The position numbers and the translations under genes were made by a program. The notes beneath the pieces were generated by a model. That model worked only from the letters and a program-made list of their open reading frames with translations, had not been told where the DNA came from and searched no databases. Source: JACMLD01 sp040007355 (GTDB lineage: Bacteria > Bacteroidota > Bacteroidia > Chitinophagales > Chitinophagaceae). Taken from it: DNA of 9,420 nt. This document shows positions 1 to 6,671 of the stretch, one piece after another; within the stretch, counting starts at the first letter, position 1, and every line of letters starts with the position of its first letter. The DNA lies in assembly GCA_040007355.1 (NCBI GenBank), contig JBDTVE010000031.1, positions 1 through 9,420 of the forward strand, in the 5' to 3' direction.

Positions 1-176
1 TATAACAAATTAGGCCATATAACCCTGTAACTTTACAGATTCCTTAAGGATGATTATGTACTATACCGGGCCGGCTTTATAACTTCTTATTTTCCATTCT
101 TCCCCGTACAATATGGTTATCATGAGCTAGGAATTTGCCGATCAGGATATCTAAGTAAAACGATAAATCTTATTAT

Positions 177-542
177 ATGAATAATCTAGAACTAAACCTA
201 ATGCCGAAAAATGTTGAGCTAGAAAAATCGAAAGCGCATATCATTGTTGAAATTATTGAATACATGGCTAATTCGGTAGTGATAAAGACCATTATAAAAA
301 AATCGACCGGGAATATTAGTGTCATGTCTTTTGACAGTGGAGAAGGGCTTACAGAGAAAACGTCCCCTTTTGACACCTTTGCGCAAATAATTGATGGGGA
401 AGCGGAAATAGTGATAGACAAAGTATCCAATATCCTGAAGTCGGGAGAAGGCATCATCATACCGGCCCATAAATCCAATTATATAAAGCCCAACGGACGG
501 TTTAAGATGATTCTCACGATCATAAAAAGTGGATATGAGTGA
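177..542 (+). CDS. Small cupin-domain protein, metal site apparently lost
   Basis: A 121-residue single-domain protein with the pattern of a small cupin_2 beta-barrel. There is a Gly-rich turn around 54-58 (SGEGL), a Pro-Phe-Asp stretch (64-66), the typical DGEAEI strand (73-78) and the GEGIIIPA turn (90-97). Related small cupins of Bacteroidota usually carry His in an E-H-T-x-P-F motif and again a few residues after I-P-A. Here these places hold Lys61 and Asn101, so the usual metal ligands are missing. It has no signal peptide or membrane segment and should be cytosolic. The ATG at 177 is used because it gives the longest form; Met9 (201) is possible. Its TGA overlaps a GTG that could start the kinase gene, so the two are probably co-transcribed. 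A role as a ligand-binding partner of the kinase is only inferred. Confidence 0.85.
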   Translation: MNNLELNLMPKNVELEKSKAHIIVEIIEYMANSVVIKTIIKKSTGNISVMSFDSGEGLTEKTSPFDTFAQIIDGEAEIVIDKVSNILKSGEGIIIPAHKSNYIKPNGRFKMILTIIKSGYE

Positions 543-601
543 TACTTCTTTTATCTACATCGTTTCCAGGTACCTGTTTACTTAATTTATTAAATGAACA
601 T

Positions 602-2452
602 ATGGCCGATATTCTTTCCAATAAAAATAGTGCCCGCAATACCGGCAACACTAAAATGCTTCCTGGTATGCAGGTGGCGGAAAACACCATCAATGGGTTT
701 TTTACCGTTGACCGCGAATGGACGGTGACTTATTGGAACAAAGCTGCTGAGAAGTTGTTGGGGGTGGAGGCGTCAGCTATTACCGGCAAAAACCTGTGGG
801 AAGAGTTTGCCGGCATCATACCACTGGATTTCTATGCTGTCTACGATAAAGCGTTTAAGCAGGACGAACCCGCCTATTTTGAGGAATATTGGGGGGAAAT
901 GGGTGCCTGGTTTGACGTAATTACTTATTACAGCGACAATAGCCTGGCCGTGTCATTTAAAAACAGCAGCCGGTCCACCAATACGCAGCGGCAATTGAAA
1001 TCACTCGGTGAACTGTACAAATTTGTCACGGAGATATCCAATGATTGCCTATGGGAATGGGACCTGTTAACCAAGGAATTTTTCTGGATAGACGGCGGGC
1101 ACAAACGGGTTTTCGGATATGCCATTGAGAACGCACTTATACCCCAAAGCTTTTGGGAAAGACGTATAGACCCAGCTGATAAAGCGAGGGTTTTGTCGGT
1201 GCTGGATAATATACTGGCGGGCCATCCAGGCAGCGAATGGGATTTGGAATACAGGTTCAGGTGCTCCAGCGGCAGATATGCTTATGTACATGACCGCGGC
1301 CATATTTTCTATGCCGAAGGCCGGGCGGTTCGTATGGTTGGAGCTACCCAGGATATCACCCATAGAAAGGAGGCCGAAATGCAGTTACTGGAAGCCGAAA
1401 AAAAATTGTCGTTTATTGCAAAACAAACCATCAATGCTGTTATTATTATGGATGGTGATGAGAAAATTACCTGGGTGAATGCTGCGTTTACCCTTATTAC
1501 GGAATATGAGCCCTCCGAGGTTATCGGAAAGACACCCGGCAGTTTTCTTTATGGCCAGGACACGGATCCGCTGACCATTGATTATTTGAAGAAAAAGGTT
1601 GAAGAGATGCAGCCTTTTGACTGCAATATTATCTATTACAGCAAAACAGGGAGAAAGCGCTGGATGCACGTGCAGGGCCAATGCCTGATAGATGAAAATG
1701 GCTCCTGCAGTCGCCTATTTTCTATTGAAACGGATATTACTGAAAGAAAATCGCTGGAAGACAAACTGGCGGAGGCGGGTAAAACACGGCAAACCGAAAT
1801 TACCAATGCCGTACTAACCGCCCAGGAAAACGAACGCTCCGATATGGGAAAAGAGCTGCACGATAATCTTAACCAGGTGTTGGGCGCAACGAAATTGTAT
1901 ATTGAAATGGCAAAAACGAGTCCGGAAAACAGGGATATTTACCTTGATAGAGCGTCCGGATATATTGTAAATGTGATAGAAGAAATCAGGATGATCTCCA
2001 AAACGCTAATGCCTCCGGGTATTGGCGTGCTGGGCTTGTTTGACAGCATTCGTATTCTGCTAGACGATATGACGCTCTTGCACGGGCTGGAAATTGTATT
2101 TGATAAACACAATGTGGAGGAAGCGCACCTGGATGAAAAGTTGCGCATCAATATTTTCAGAATAATACAGGAGCAGATGAACAATATTGCTAAACATGCG
2201 GGTGCAACGGTTGCGGCCATTCATCTAAGCAGGAAAGCAGATGATTTAACCCTGATGATTGAAGACAATGGCGATGGGGCCGATACAACAATAAAAATGA
2301 ACGGGTCCGGTCTCAGGAATATCATGAGCCGGGCAGAACTCTGTCGGGGTAAAGCTACCATTAAATCAAGCCCGGGGAAGGGTTTTCAATTGATTGTTAT
2401 ATTGCCGTTTTCCGCTGCGCCGGATGATTGTAACAATGAAAGTAATAGATAA
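602..2452 (+). CDS. Cytosolic three-PAS sensor histidine kinase (HisKA_3 / NarL-type)
   Basis: A soluble sensor kinase of about 616 residues, numbered from the ATG at 602. PAS1 covers about 23-120. PAS2 is of the PAS_3 kind, about 134-259, and ends in DITHRKEAE. PAS3 covers about 267-384 and ends in DITERK. A short coiled linker leads to the HisKA_3 dimerisation helix with E-L-H-D-N-L-N-Q, where His420 is the phospho-acceptor. The HATPase_c domain (about 514-605) has its N-box at E524-N528 (NNIAKHAG), the G1 box DNGDG at 555-559 and the G2 box GSGL at 568-571, so it should be catalytically intact. No transmembrane helix is seen, so it senses a cytosolic signal. Kinases of this class normally phosphorylate LuxR/NarL-type regulators, but none lies in the window. 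An in-frame GTG at 539 would add 21 residues and overlap the cupin stop by four bases; the extra stretch belongs to no recognisable domain, so ATG is preferred. Confidence 0.93.
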   Translation: MADILSNKNSARNTGNTKMLPGMQVAENTINGFFTVDREWTVTYWNKAAEKLLGVEASAITGKNLWEEFAGIIPLDFYAVYDKAFKQDEPAYFEEYWGEMGAWFDVITYYSDNSLAVSFKNSSRSTNTQRQLKSLGELYKFVTEISNDCLWEWDLLTKEFFWIDGGHKRVFGYAIENALIPQSFWERRIDPADKARVLSVLDNILAGHPGSEWDLEYRFRCSSGRYAYVHDRGHIFYAEGRAVRMVGATQDITHRKEAEMQLLEAEKKLSFIAKQTINAVIIMDGDEKITWVNAAFTLITEYEPSEVIGKTPGSFLYGQDTDPLTIDYLKKKVEEMQPFDCNIIYYSKTGRKRWMHVQGQCLIDENGSCSRLFSIETDITERKSLEDKLAEAGKTRQTEITNAVLTAQENERSDMGKELHDNLNQVLGATKLYIEMAKTSPENRDIYLDRASGYIVNVIEEIRMISKTLMPPGIGVLGLFDSIRILLDDMTLLHGLEIVFDKHNVEEAHLDEKLRINIFRIIQEQMNNIAKHAGATVAAIHLSRKADDLTLMIEDNGDGADTTIKMNGSGLRNIMSRAELCRGKATIKSSPGKGFQLIVILPFSAAPDDCNNESNR

Positions 2453-2834
2453 AAATATTGTCGATTTTATCAATGCATATGACCTCGAGAGGCCGGCGCA
2501 GGCAGTATGTTTTGCCGCAACTGTCTTTGCTTTTTCAGCTAACAATCACCTGCATTTGGAAAGTGAAATACATATCATCAGTATAGAAGCTAAAGAACTG
2601 GATATGGTGTACGTGTTAAATCCGGAATTGAAATCAAAGGGGTTCCCGGATAGTTTTGAAATTGGAAAAGTGGAAGCCAGCTTTAAGCAAAAAAAGGGAC
2701 TGTTAATTAGTGGGTCCGGACCCGATTGTGGCGAATATTCTATCTTGATTCAGCCCACCGGAAAAGATTGCGAAGAACCGGACATATCAGCTTATTATTC
2801 CGGTAAATCCTTATTTGAGAAACTACCGGGTTGA
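2436..2834 (+). CDS. Hypothetical protein overlapping the kinase gene
   Basis: A 132-residue protein that I do not recognise. Its ATG lies inside the last codons of the kinase gene, giving a 17-base overlap in another frame, which argues for co-expression. An upstream in-frame ATG at 2394 would lengthen the overlap and is less likely. The protein has no signal peptide or membrane helix and appears cytosolic and acidic. Residues 1-35 look like a short helical region. Residues 40-60 and 73-106 alternate as in beta strands, with a glycine turn SGSGPDCG at 92-99 and three cysteines (25, 98, 112). It has no receiver-domain or helix-turn-helix pattern, so it does not look like the missing response regulator. 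It may be a partner or modulator of the kinase, but this rests only on position. Confidence 0.75.
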   Translation: MKVIDKNIVDFINAYDLERPAQAVCFAATVFAFSANNHLHLESEIHIISIEAKELDMVYVLNPELKSKGFPDSFEIGKVEASFKQKKGLLISGSGPDCGEYSILIQPTGKDCEEPDISAYYSGKSLFEKLPG

Positions 2835-2838
2835 ACTT

Positions 2839-2869
2839 GACACGGTCCGTGGTTTGTGTCGCTGTTTTT
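2839..2869 (+). terminator. Weak hairpin with T-run after the kinase operon
   Basis: GACAC (2839-2843) can pair with GTGTC (2856-2860), and a run of five T (2865-2869, after CTG) follows. This lies five bases after the stop of the 132-residue gene. The stem is only five pairs with a 12-base loop, so it is a poor intrinsic terminator at best. The loop side also contains an odd palindrome, CACGG-T-CCGTG (2841-2851), that could instead be a protein site. The rest of the gap to the BON gene (2870-3096) shows nothing further that I can support. Confidence 0.3.
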
Positions 2870-3096
2870 AACTAATCGTTGTCAGCTGCACACTTACTTT
2901 CCCTGTTTGGGATGGGTTGATGAGAGAAGGATTGTTTTCCGCTGAATAATAAGAGAAAGTTCACAATTAACATAACCATAATTAACTGCAAAACCGGCGG
3001 CTTAGCATGAGGTGGGTATTTCACACGTTTCCGGCCCGGTTGTGGAGGATACTATTTCATAATTATCAAGGCATATTGAGATTAAAACGTAGAATA

Positions 3097-3357
3097 ATGA
3101 ATGCTATTGATAAAGTTTTAACAATGGTGCAGGGAGCAGATGCAGTAGGCGAATTTTCAATAGAAATGGCGCTTTCCCGTAACTGGTCGACTAATAACAA
3201 GCGCATATCGGTAAGCGTACATGCGCACAATGTGATGCTCACGGGCACAGCAGATACTGAATATCAGAAAAAAGAAGCCGGCCGGATAGCCTTAACCGAC
3301 CCGCATAGTTGGTCATTAGACAATGAGCTCCTTGTACCTGGCCATCCCGGAAAATAG
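3097..3357 (+). CDS. Small single-BON-domain protein
   Basis: An 86-residue protein made almost entirely of one BON (bacterial OsmY and nodulation) domain. The visible pattern is a helix beginning IEMALSRNW (about 22-30), a strand KRISVSVHAHNV (39-50), the family turn LTGTAD (52-57), a helix QKKEAGRIAL (60-69), and the closing D-N-E-L-L-V strand (77-82). BON domains bind membranes or other proteins and often occur in stress-induced proteins. No signal peptide is seen, so this one may stay in the cytosol, unlike OsmY. The ATG at 3097 is chosen because an in-frame ATG at 3007 only adds 30 basic residues (many Arg) that fit no domain. It lies 95 bases before hpf on the same strand. Most Bacteroidota BON proteins carry two or three repeats, so this is a minimal form. 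Confidence 0.75.
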   Translation: MNAIDKVLTMVQGADAVGEFSIEMALSRNWSTNNKRISVSVHAHNVMLTGTADTEYQKKEAGRIALTDPHSWSLDNELLVPGHPGK

Positions 3358-3415
3358 AAATGTTCCAATAATCAAACCGACCGGCTACGTGAAAAGCTCA
3401 ATTCAAAATAGATTT

Positions 3416-3432
3416 AACCGTTTGCAAAGGTT
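3416..3432. promoter_or_regulatory. Inverted repeat just upstream of hpf
   Basis: AACC, one extra G, then the perfect octamer palindrome TTTGCAAA, then GGTT. The whole forms a near-perfect inverted repeat that ends 20 bases before the hpf start codon. It could be an operator overlapping the transcription start, or a hairpin in the leader near the ribosome-binding zone. No Shine-Dalgarno sequence is seen for hpf (the bases before ATG are AAAATCCTT). The role is inferred. Confidence 0.35.
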
Positions 3433-3452
3433 GAACAAACAATAAAATCCTT

Positions 3453-3755
3453 ATGTCTATCATCATTCAATCACCCCATATTCTCATAACGAAAGCATTA
3501 AATGAATTTACTAAAAGGAAAACTGGAAAGCTTTTCCAGTATTATGACCGGATAGAATCGGCTGCGGTGGTATTGAAAACTGCCAATGACGATGACCGGC
3601 AAAATAAGGTTTGTGAAATAAGACTGGTGGTGCCGGGCAATGATTTATTTGCGGAAAAACACAGCCACAGTTTTGAGGAAGCCGTTAATAAAACGGTAGA
3701 TGCACTCCTGGAACAATTGGAAAAAGTGAAATCGAAACTGGTAGGGTCGAATTAA
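3453..3755 (+). CDS. hpf: Ribosome hibernation-promoting factor, short form (HPF/RaiA family)
   Basis: A 100-residue protein covering the S30AE (Ribosomal_S30AE) domain only. It shows the opening strand (MSIIIQSPHI), the helix ITKALNEFTKRKTGKLFQYY (12-31), the strand AAVVLKT (37-43), the strand KVCEIRLVVPG (52-62), the LFAEKHSHSFEEAV segment (65-78) and a C-terminal helix rich in Lys and Glu. The family binds the decoding region of the 30S subunit, blocks mRNA and tRNA binding, and stores ribosomes in stationary phase or energy stress. The long-form C-terminal dimerisation domain (total about 180-190 residues) is absent, as is usual in Bacteroidota. It sits next to a BON gene and in the same window as a universal stress protein, consistent with a stress-response locus. 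Confidence 0.93.
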   Translation: MSIIIQSPHILITKALNEFTKRKTGKLFQYYDRIESAAVVLKTANDDDRQNKVCEIRLVVPGNDLFAEKHSHSFEEAVNKTVDALLEQLEKVKSKLVGSN

Positions 3756-3816
3756 TGGAACAGACGCGGGTTTCATTAGCGCCTTTGCCAATAGCAGATT
3801 TTGTTTAAGCGTTTAC

Positions 3817-3847
3817 ACCGGTCCGGTATCAGGATATATTAATTTTG
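3817..3847 (+). promoter_or_regulatory. Candidate Bacteroidota promoter with palindrome
   Basis: TAATTTTG (3840-3847) matches the Bacteroidota sigma-factor -7 element TAnnTTTG in every fixed position. The -33 element is imperfect: TTTA at 3812-3815 is 24 bases upstream, slightly far, and a true TTTG (3800-3803) is too distant. Between them lies ACCGG-T-CCGGT (3817-3827), a perfect 11-base odd palindrome in a place where a regulator could act. A start near 3854 would be about 275 bases before the next gene, so the transcript either has a long leader or is itself a small RNA. Confidence 0.4.
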
Positions 3848-4036
3848 TAGGACCCGATTCTGGCGGATCTATGGCAGTTTAGTTGTTCCTGTCGTTGTTT
3901 TGTTCTGCAAAGGAGTCATTTCTTATTAAACCCTGGCACCCGCTACGTAGACGGATTTTTTATGCGCAGGATATGCTGGTTCATCTGTCTTTTATTGACC
4001 GTTTGCCTTCAACAACTTGAGGAGGAACAGGCAGTA

Positions 4037-4073
4037 GGATGACGCCTGTCATCCCCCACCAGGCCTGGTTTTA
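4037..4073 (+). terminator. Paired hairpins before the membrane-protein gene
   Basis: GGATGAC (4037-4043) pairs perfectly with GTCATCC (4048-4054) across a GCCT loop. It is followed by ACCAGGCCTGGT (4058-4069), a perfect 12-base palindrome, running into TTTTA. The first stem is strong but the T-run is short and lies after the second palindrome, so termination is plausible rather than certain. It would end transcripts coming from hpf or from the candidate promoter at 3840. Confidence 0.4.
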
Positions 4074-4128
4074 CTAATTTGCAATCGCTCCATCAACAAA
4101 ACATTCACGCCACATCAAATTAATTTTT

Positions 4129-4536
4129 ATGAAGAGAATAGTACTGGCAGGGCTTGCAGCGGGCATTATTTTATTTGCAGCAAGTTATGGCGGTTTGTTT
4201 TTTGCCATTAAATGGGCGCCCTCTTTGTTTGTGGAATACAATAACCCATTATTTAATTCAAATGGAAGCAGGGATCTGTTATTTTATGCACATGCATTTA
4301 TCATCAGCATGGCCCTTTCTTGGTTCTGGGACCGGTTTAAGACTTTACTTAAAGGCCCTTTTATTTTACGGGGCCTCGAATTCGGAATGATATACGGTAT
4401 CATTGCGCTCCTGCCCGTGATGTGGATAACCTTCAGTTCCCTGGATATAACACTGGGCATGGTTATGAGCTGGTTTATATACGGGCTTTGCCAGGCTTGT
4501 ATTGCAGGAATTGTTTTTGCCAGGCTGAACCCTTAA
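4129..4536 (+). CDS. Hypothetical four-helix inner-membrane protein
   Basis: A 135-residue, very hydrophobic protein that I cannot assign to a family. Four likely membrane helices are visible at about 4-28, 50-69, 80-104 and 107-131. The loop after helix 1 (about 30-48) contains an N-N-P-L-F-N-S-N segment, and the short loop after helix 2 carries W-D-R-F-K. Positive charges at the N-terminus and in the 66-75 loop suggest that both of these lie in the cytosol. No catalytic motif is visible. It reads from the plus strand after a long gap and has no partner gene on its strand. Its TAA shares bases with the stop of the converging CoA-transferase gene, so there is no room for a terminator between the two. 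Confidence 0.75.
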   Translation: MKRIVLAGLAAGIILFAASYGGLFFAIKWAPSLFVEYNNPLFNSNGSRDLLFYAHAFIISMALSWFWDRFKTLLKGPFILRGLEFGMIYGIIALLPVMWITFSSLDITLGMVMSWFIYGLCQACIAGIVFARLNP

Positions 4537-6053
4537 ACCTGGTTGTACTCAGTACAAACGGGATGTTTTTCCATTTTCATGGAGCCTGTTTGTTGCAATT
4601 GCCGGTACCAGCTGAATGCTTCCTGCAGTATATGAGGGGTTTGCCCCCCTCCTTGCAACGCCCTGCTGAAGTAATCCTGTAATGCGTCTTTATAGTCTTT
4701 ATGCGGGCAATTATTAATAATTACGATGGCCCGTTCCCGTGGTGCAAGTCCGCGCAAATCGGCCAGACCATTTTCTGTTACGATGATATCTACATCATGT
4801 TCAGTATGATCAACATGCGGTATCATAGGAACTATTCTTGAAATGGTATCGAGTTTTGTGGTGGATGGCGAAACAAAGATGCTCATATATGCATTCCGTG
4901 CAAAGTCTCCGCTGCCTCCAATGCCATTCATCATATGAGTGCCGCCTGTATGTGTACTGTTTACATTTCCGTAAATATCGCATTCCATGGCTGTATTAAT
5001 GGCAATCACACCCAGCCTCCGTATCACCTCCGCTGCATTGGTAATGTTCTGGGAACGAAGCACGATCCGGTTCCGGTATTTTTCAATATTGTCAAATATT
5101 TTGTGATAATAGGGTGCCGATACCGTGATGGACGAGCCGGAGGCAAACAGCAACTTGCCTGCGTCAATCAGGTCAAATGTGCTGTCTTGTAAAACCTCTG
5201 AATACATGGTCAGGTTTTCAAAATCGCTGTCAAGAAAACCGTGCAATACGCCGTTGGCTATTTTACCAATACCTGCCTGCAGGGGCAACAACGATTTCGT
5301 AAGTCTGCCTTTTTTAATTTCGTGATGAAAAAAATCTGACAGGTGCGCTGCAATGGCGGTTGTATGGGGGTCAGCAGCGGCAGTATCGGCAGGACTGTCT
5401 GGTATGTCTGTGATAACGATGCCCGCAATTTTGGCGGGGTCAATGCCGATCGTAGCACCACCGATCCTGGAAGCGGCATTTGTTATTGGTATCAACTTCC
5501 GGTCTGGATAATCGCCGGTAGCGTAAATATCATGTATTCCCTTTATTTCCATTGGCACGGCAAGGTTAATTTCAATGATCAGTTGTTTTGCCTGTTGCGC
5601 AAAAGCGGCTGAATTGCCCACCGATGTAGTAGGTACAATGGCGCCATCTTCTTCTATCAGGGCGGCCTCAAGCACGGCAATATCCATGGAAGGAAATATC
5701 TTTATTTGTTCAATCGTTTCAGAAAGATGCTGATCAATAAACATCACTTCTCCATTATTGATGCTTTTGCGAAGTACCGGATCCGTCTGGAAAGGCATCC
5801 TTCGCTGCAGCACATGTGCATTGGTTAGAACGCCGTCTGTTTCATGGCCCAGCGATGCACCGGTAATAAGGGTTATTTTCAGCGGTTGCTTAACGGCCCG
5901 TTCTGCAATAGCGAGCAAGACAGCTTTACTATCGCCTGCTTTAGTGAATCCGCTGCAACCCACCACCATATTATTTTTGAAGAGCATAGCCGCTTGTTGG
6001 GCCGTCATAATTTTATCCCTGAGACCCGGGTGTTTTATCCTGTTGCTGTACAT
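4533..6053 (-). CDS. Acetyl-CoA hydrolase / acetate (succinate) CoA-transferase
   Basis: A 506-residue cytosolic enzyme of the class I CoA-transferase family that includes succinyl-CoA:acetate CoA-transferase AarC and YgfH. It moves CoA between short acids (acetate, succinate, propionate) by way of a glutamyl-CoA thioester. Visible marks are the start RDKIMTAQQAA, the SGF strand (34-36), TGASLG (64-69), LLPLQAGIGKIAN (255-267), MYSEVLQD with the likely nucleophile Glu286, N339 in ITNAAEVIRRLG, YGNVNSTH (361-368), NGIGGSGDFARN (376-387), and VTENGLADLRG (425-435). Compared from memory with AarC, Glu286, Asn339, Gly380 and Glu427 match Glu294, Asn347, Gly388 and Glu435. The usual Arg of the D-x-x-D-R motif (AarC Arg228) is Ser220 here. 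Length is normal for the family. It starts nine bases after the YceI-like gene, so the two are co-transcribed. The acyl substrate cannot be told from the sequence. Confidence 0.93.
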   Translation of the reverse strand: MYSNRIKHPGLRDKIMTAQQAAMLFKNNMVVGCSGFTKAGDSKAVLLAIAERAVKQPLKITLITGASLGHETDGVLTNAHVLQRRMPFQTDPVLRKSINNGEVMFIDQHLSETIEQIKIFPSMDIAVLEAALIEEDGAIVPTTSVGNSAAFAQQAKQLIIEINLAVPMEIKGIHDIYATGDYPDRKLIPITNAASRIGGATIGIDPAKIAGIVITDIPDSPADTAAADPHTTAIAAHLSDFFHHEIKKGRLTKSLLPLQAGIGKIANGVLHGFLDSDFENLTMYSEVLQDSTFDLIDAGKLLFASGSSITVSAPYYHKIFDNIEKYRNRIVLRSQNITNAAEVIRRLGVIAINTAMECDIYGNVNSTHTGGTHMMNGIGGSGDFARNAYMSIFVSPSTTKLDTISRIVPMIPHVDHTEHDVDIIVTENGLADLRGLAPRERAIVIINNCPHKDYKDALQDYFSRALQGGGQTPHILQEAFSWYRQLQQTGSMKMEKHPVCTEYNQV

Positions 6054-6062
6054 ATCTTTATT

Positions 6063-6662
6063 TTATGGATTGATTATCTTGCAGTGAATCACAAACACCA
6101 CATCCAGCTGGTTGTTGGTTCGGATCATACCACCCAGCTTACGCGGTGCAATCAAATTAAAATCGGTAAAAAGAATGCTTTGGGTTCCTTTGAGGCTGAC
6201 AACTCCCATTTCATCCATGGATATGGTATAATTAACTTCCAGTTGTTTTTTTACGCCGGCCAGCTCTATGATCACCCTGCCGGCAATGTGCTCTTCCTGG
6301 AGCTTTAAAGCCGGATATCTTTGCAGCGAGACAAATTGGATAAACAGGGATGGGAAAGCTATTGATTGTAGTGTTTTGCGAAGATCCCTGGTCATTATTG
6401 TACTGGCGCAGTTGAAGCCAGCCACCGGAACAATCAGTTGGCCTGTCATTGAAACGGCAGTGCTACGATTGCTTCTAAAACAGGTCAGTGTATCATGGTT
6501 ACCATAATCAGGAATGATGCAGGTGAATTTATTGATATTGGTACTGCCATTCACCGTTACCGTACATGCTTTTAAGATAAGCCATTTCGTTGGGGCCGTG
6601 GTATAGTGCGGTATCATTAGCACCAATAGTAACCCTGCAGCTATGTTCTTTTGAAATGACAT
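6063..6662 (-). CDS. Divergent YceI-like secreted protein
   Basis: A 199-residue protein with a signal peptide (MSFQKNIAAGLLLVLMIP, cleavage near residue 23). The mature part follows the YceI-like lipocalin-type barrel pattern: VNGSTNINKFTC (37-48), FNCASTIMTRDLRKTLQ (83-99), IAFPSLFIQF, and near the end FNLIAPRKLGGMI followed by a last V-V-F-V-I strand. YceI proteins are periplasmic and bind isoprenoid or fatty chains. The two Cys beside the ligand-cavity motifs (48 and 85) could form a disulfide. It differs greatly from the YceI protein at 8176-8757, so it is not a recent duplicate. It lies between a terminator-like hairpin upstream and the CoA-transferase gene nine bases downstream. The start has ATG with TATAAT just before it and no Shine-Dalgarno. 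Confidence 0.75.
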   Translation of the reverse strand: MSFQKNIAAGLLLVLMIPHYTTAPTKWLILKACTVTVNGSTNINKFTCIIPDYGNHDTLTCFRSNRSTAVSMTGQLIVPVAGFNCASTIMTRDLRKTLQSIAFPSLFIQFVSLQRYPALKLQEEHIAGRVIIELAGVKKQLEVNYTISMDEMGVVSLKGTQSILFTDFNLIAPRKLGGMIRTNNQLDVVFVIHCKIINP

Positions 6663-6671
6663 ACATTATAA

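Larger units (their letters stand above)
3756..4128. other. 373-base non-coding gap between hpf and the membrane-protein gene
   Basis: No convincing gene lies here. The gap holds a consensus -7 element at 3840-3847 with a palindrome before it, a weak hairpin followed by six T (3940-3961), a 26-codon reading frame (3962-4042, MRRICWFICLLLTVC then an acidic tail), a perfect 7-base-pair hairpin (4037-4054) and a 12-base palindrome followed by TTTTA (4058-4073). The small frame starts with a basic and hydrophobic stretch like a signal or membrane peptide, but it may be chance. Together the elements could define a short transcript, or hold the end of the hpf transcript and the start of the next. 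Confidence 0.5.

Noticed and set aside
1..176. Search for a partial gene or promoter at the left edge
   Set aside because: No open frame with protein-like content and no match to TAnnTTTG was found; only the leader of the cupin gene can be assumed.
539..601. GTG start for the PAS kinase
   Set aside because: Kept only as an alternative. The four-base overlap with the cupin stop is attractive, but the extra 21 residues precede all domains and an ATG follows.
3007..3096. Longer start for the BON protein
   Set aside because: The added 30 residues are rich in Arg and Trp and match no domain; the BON pattern fits the ATG at 3097.
5844..6308. Plus-strand reading frame of 154 codons
   Set aside because: It lies opposite the start of the CoA-transferase gene and the end of the YceI-like gene, both well supported; its translation is not protein-like.
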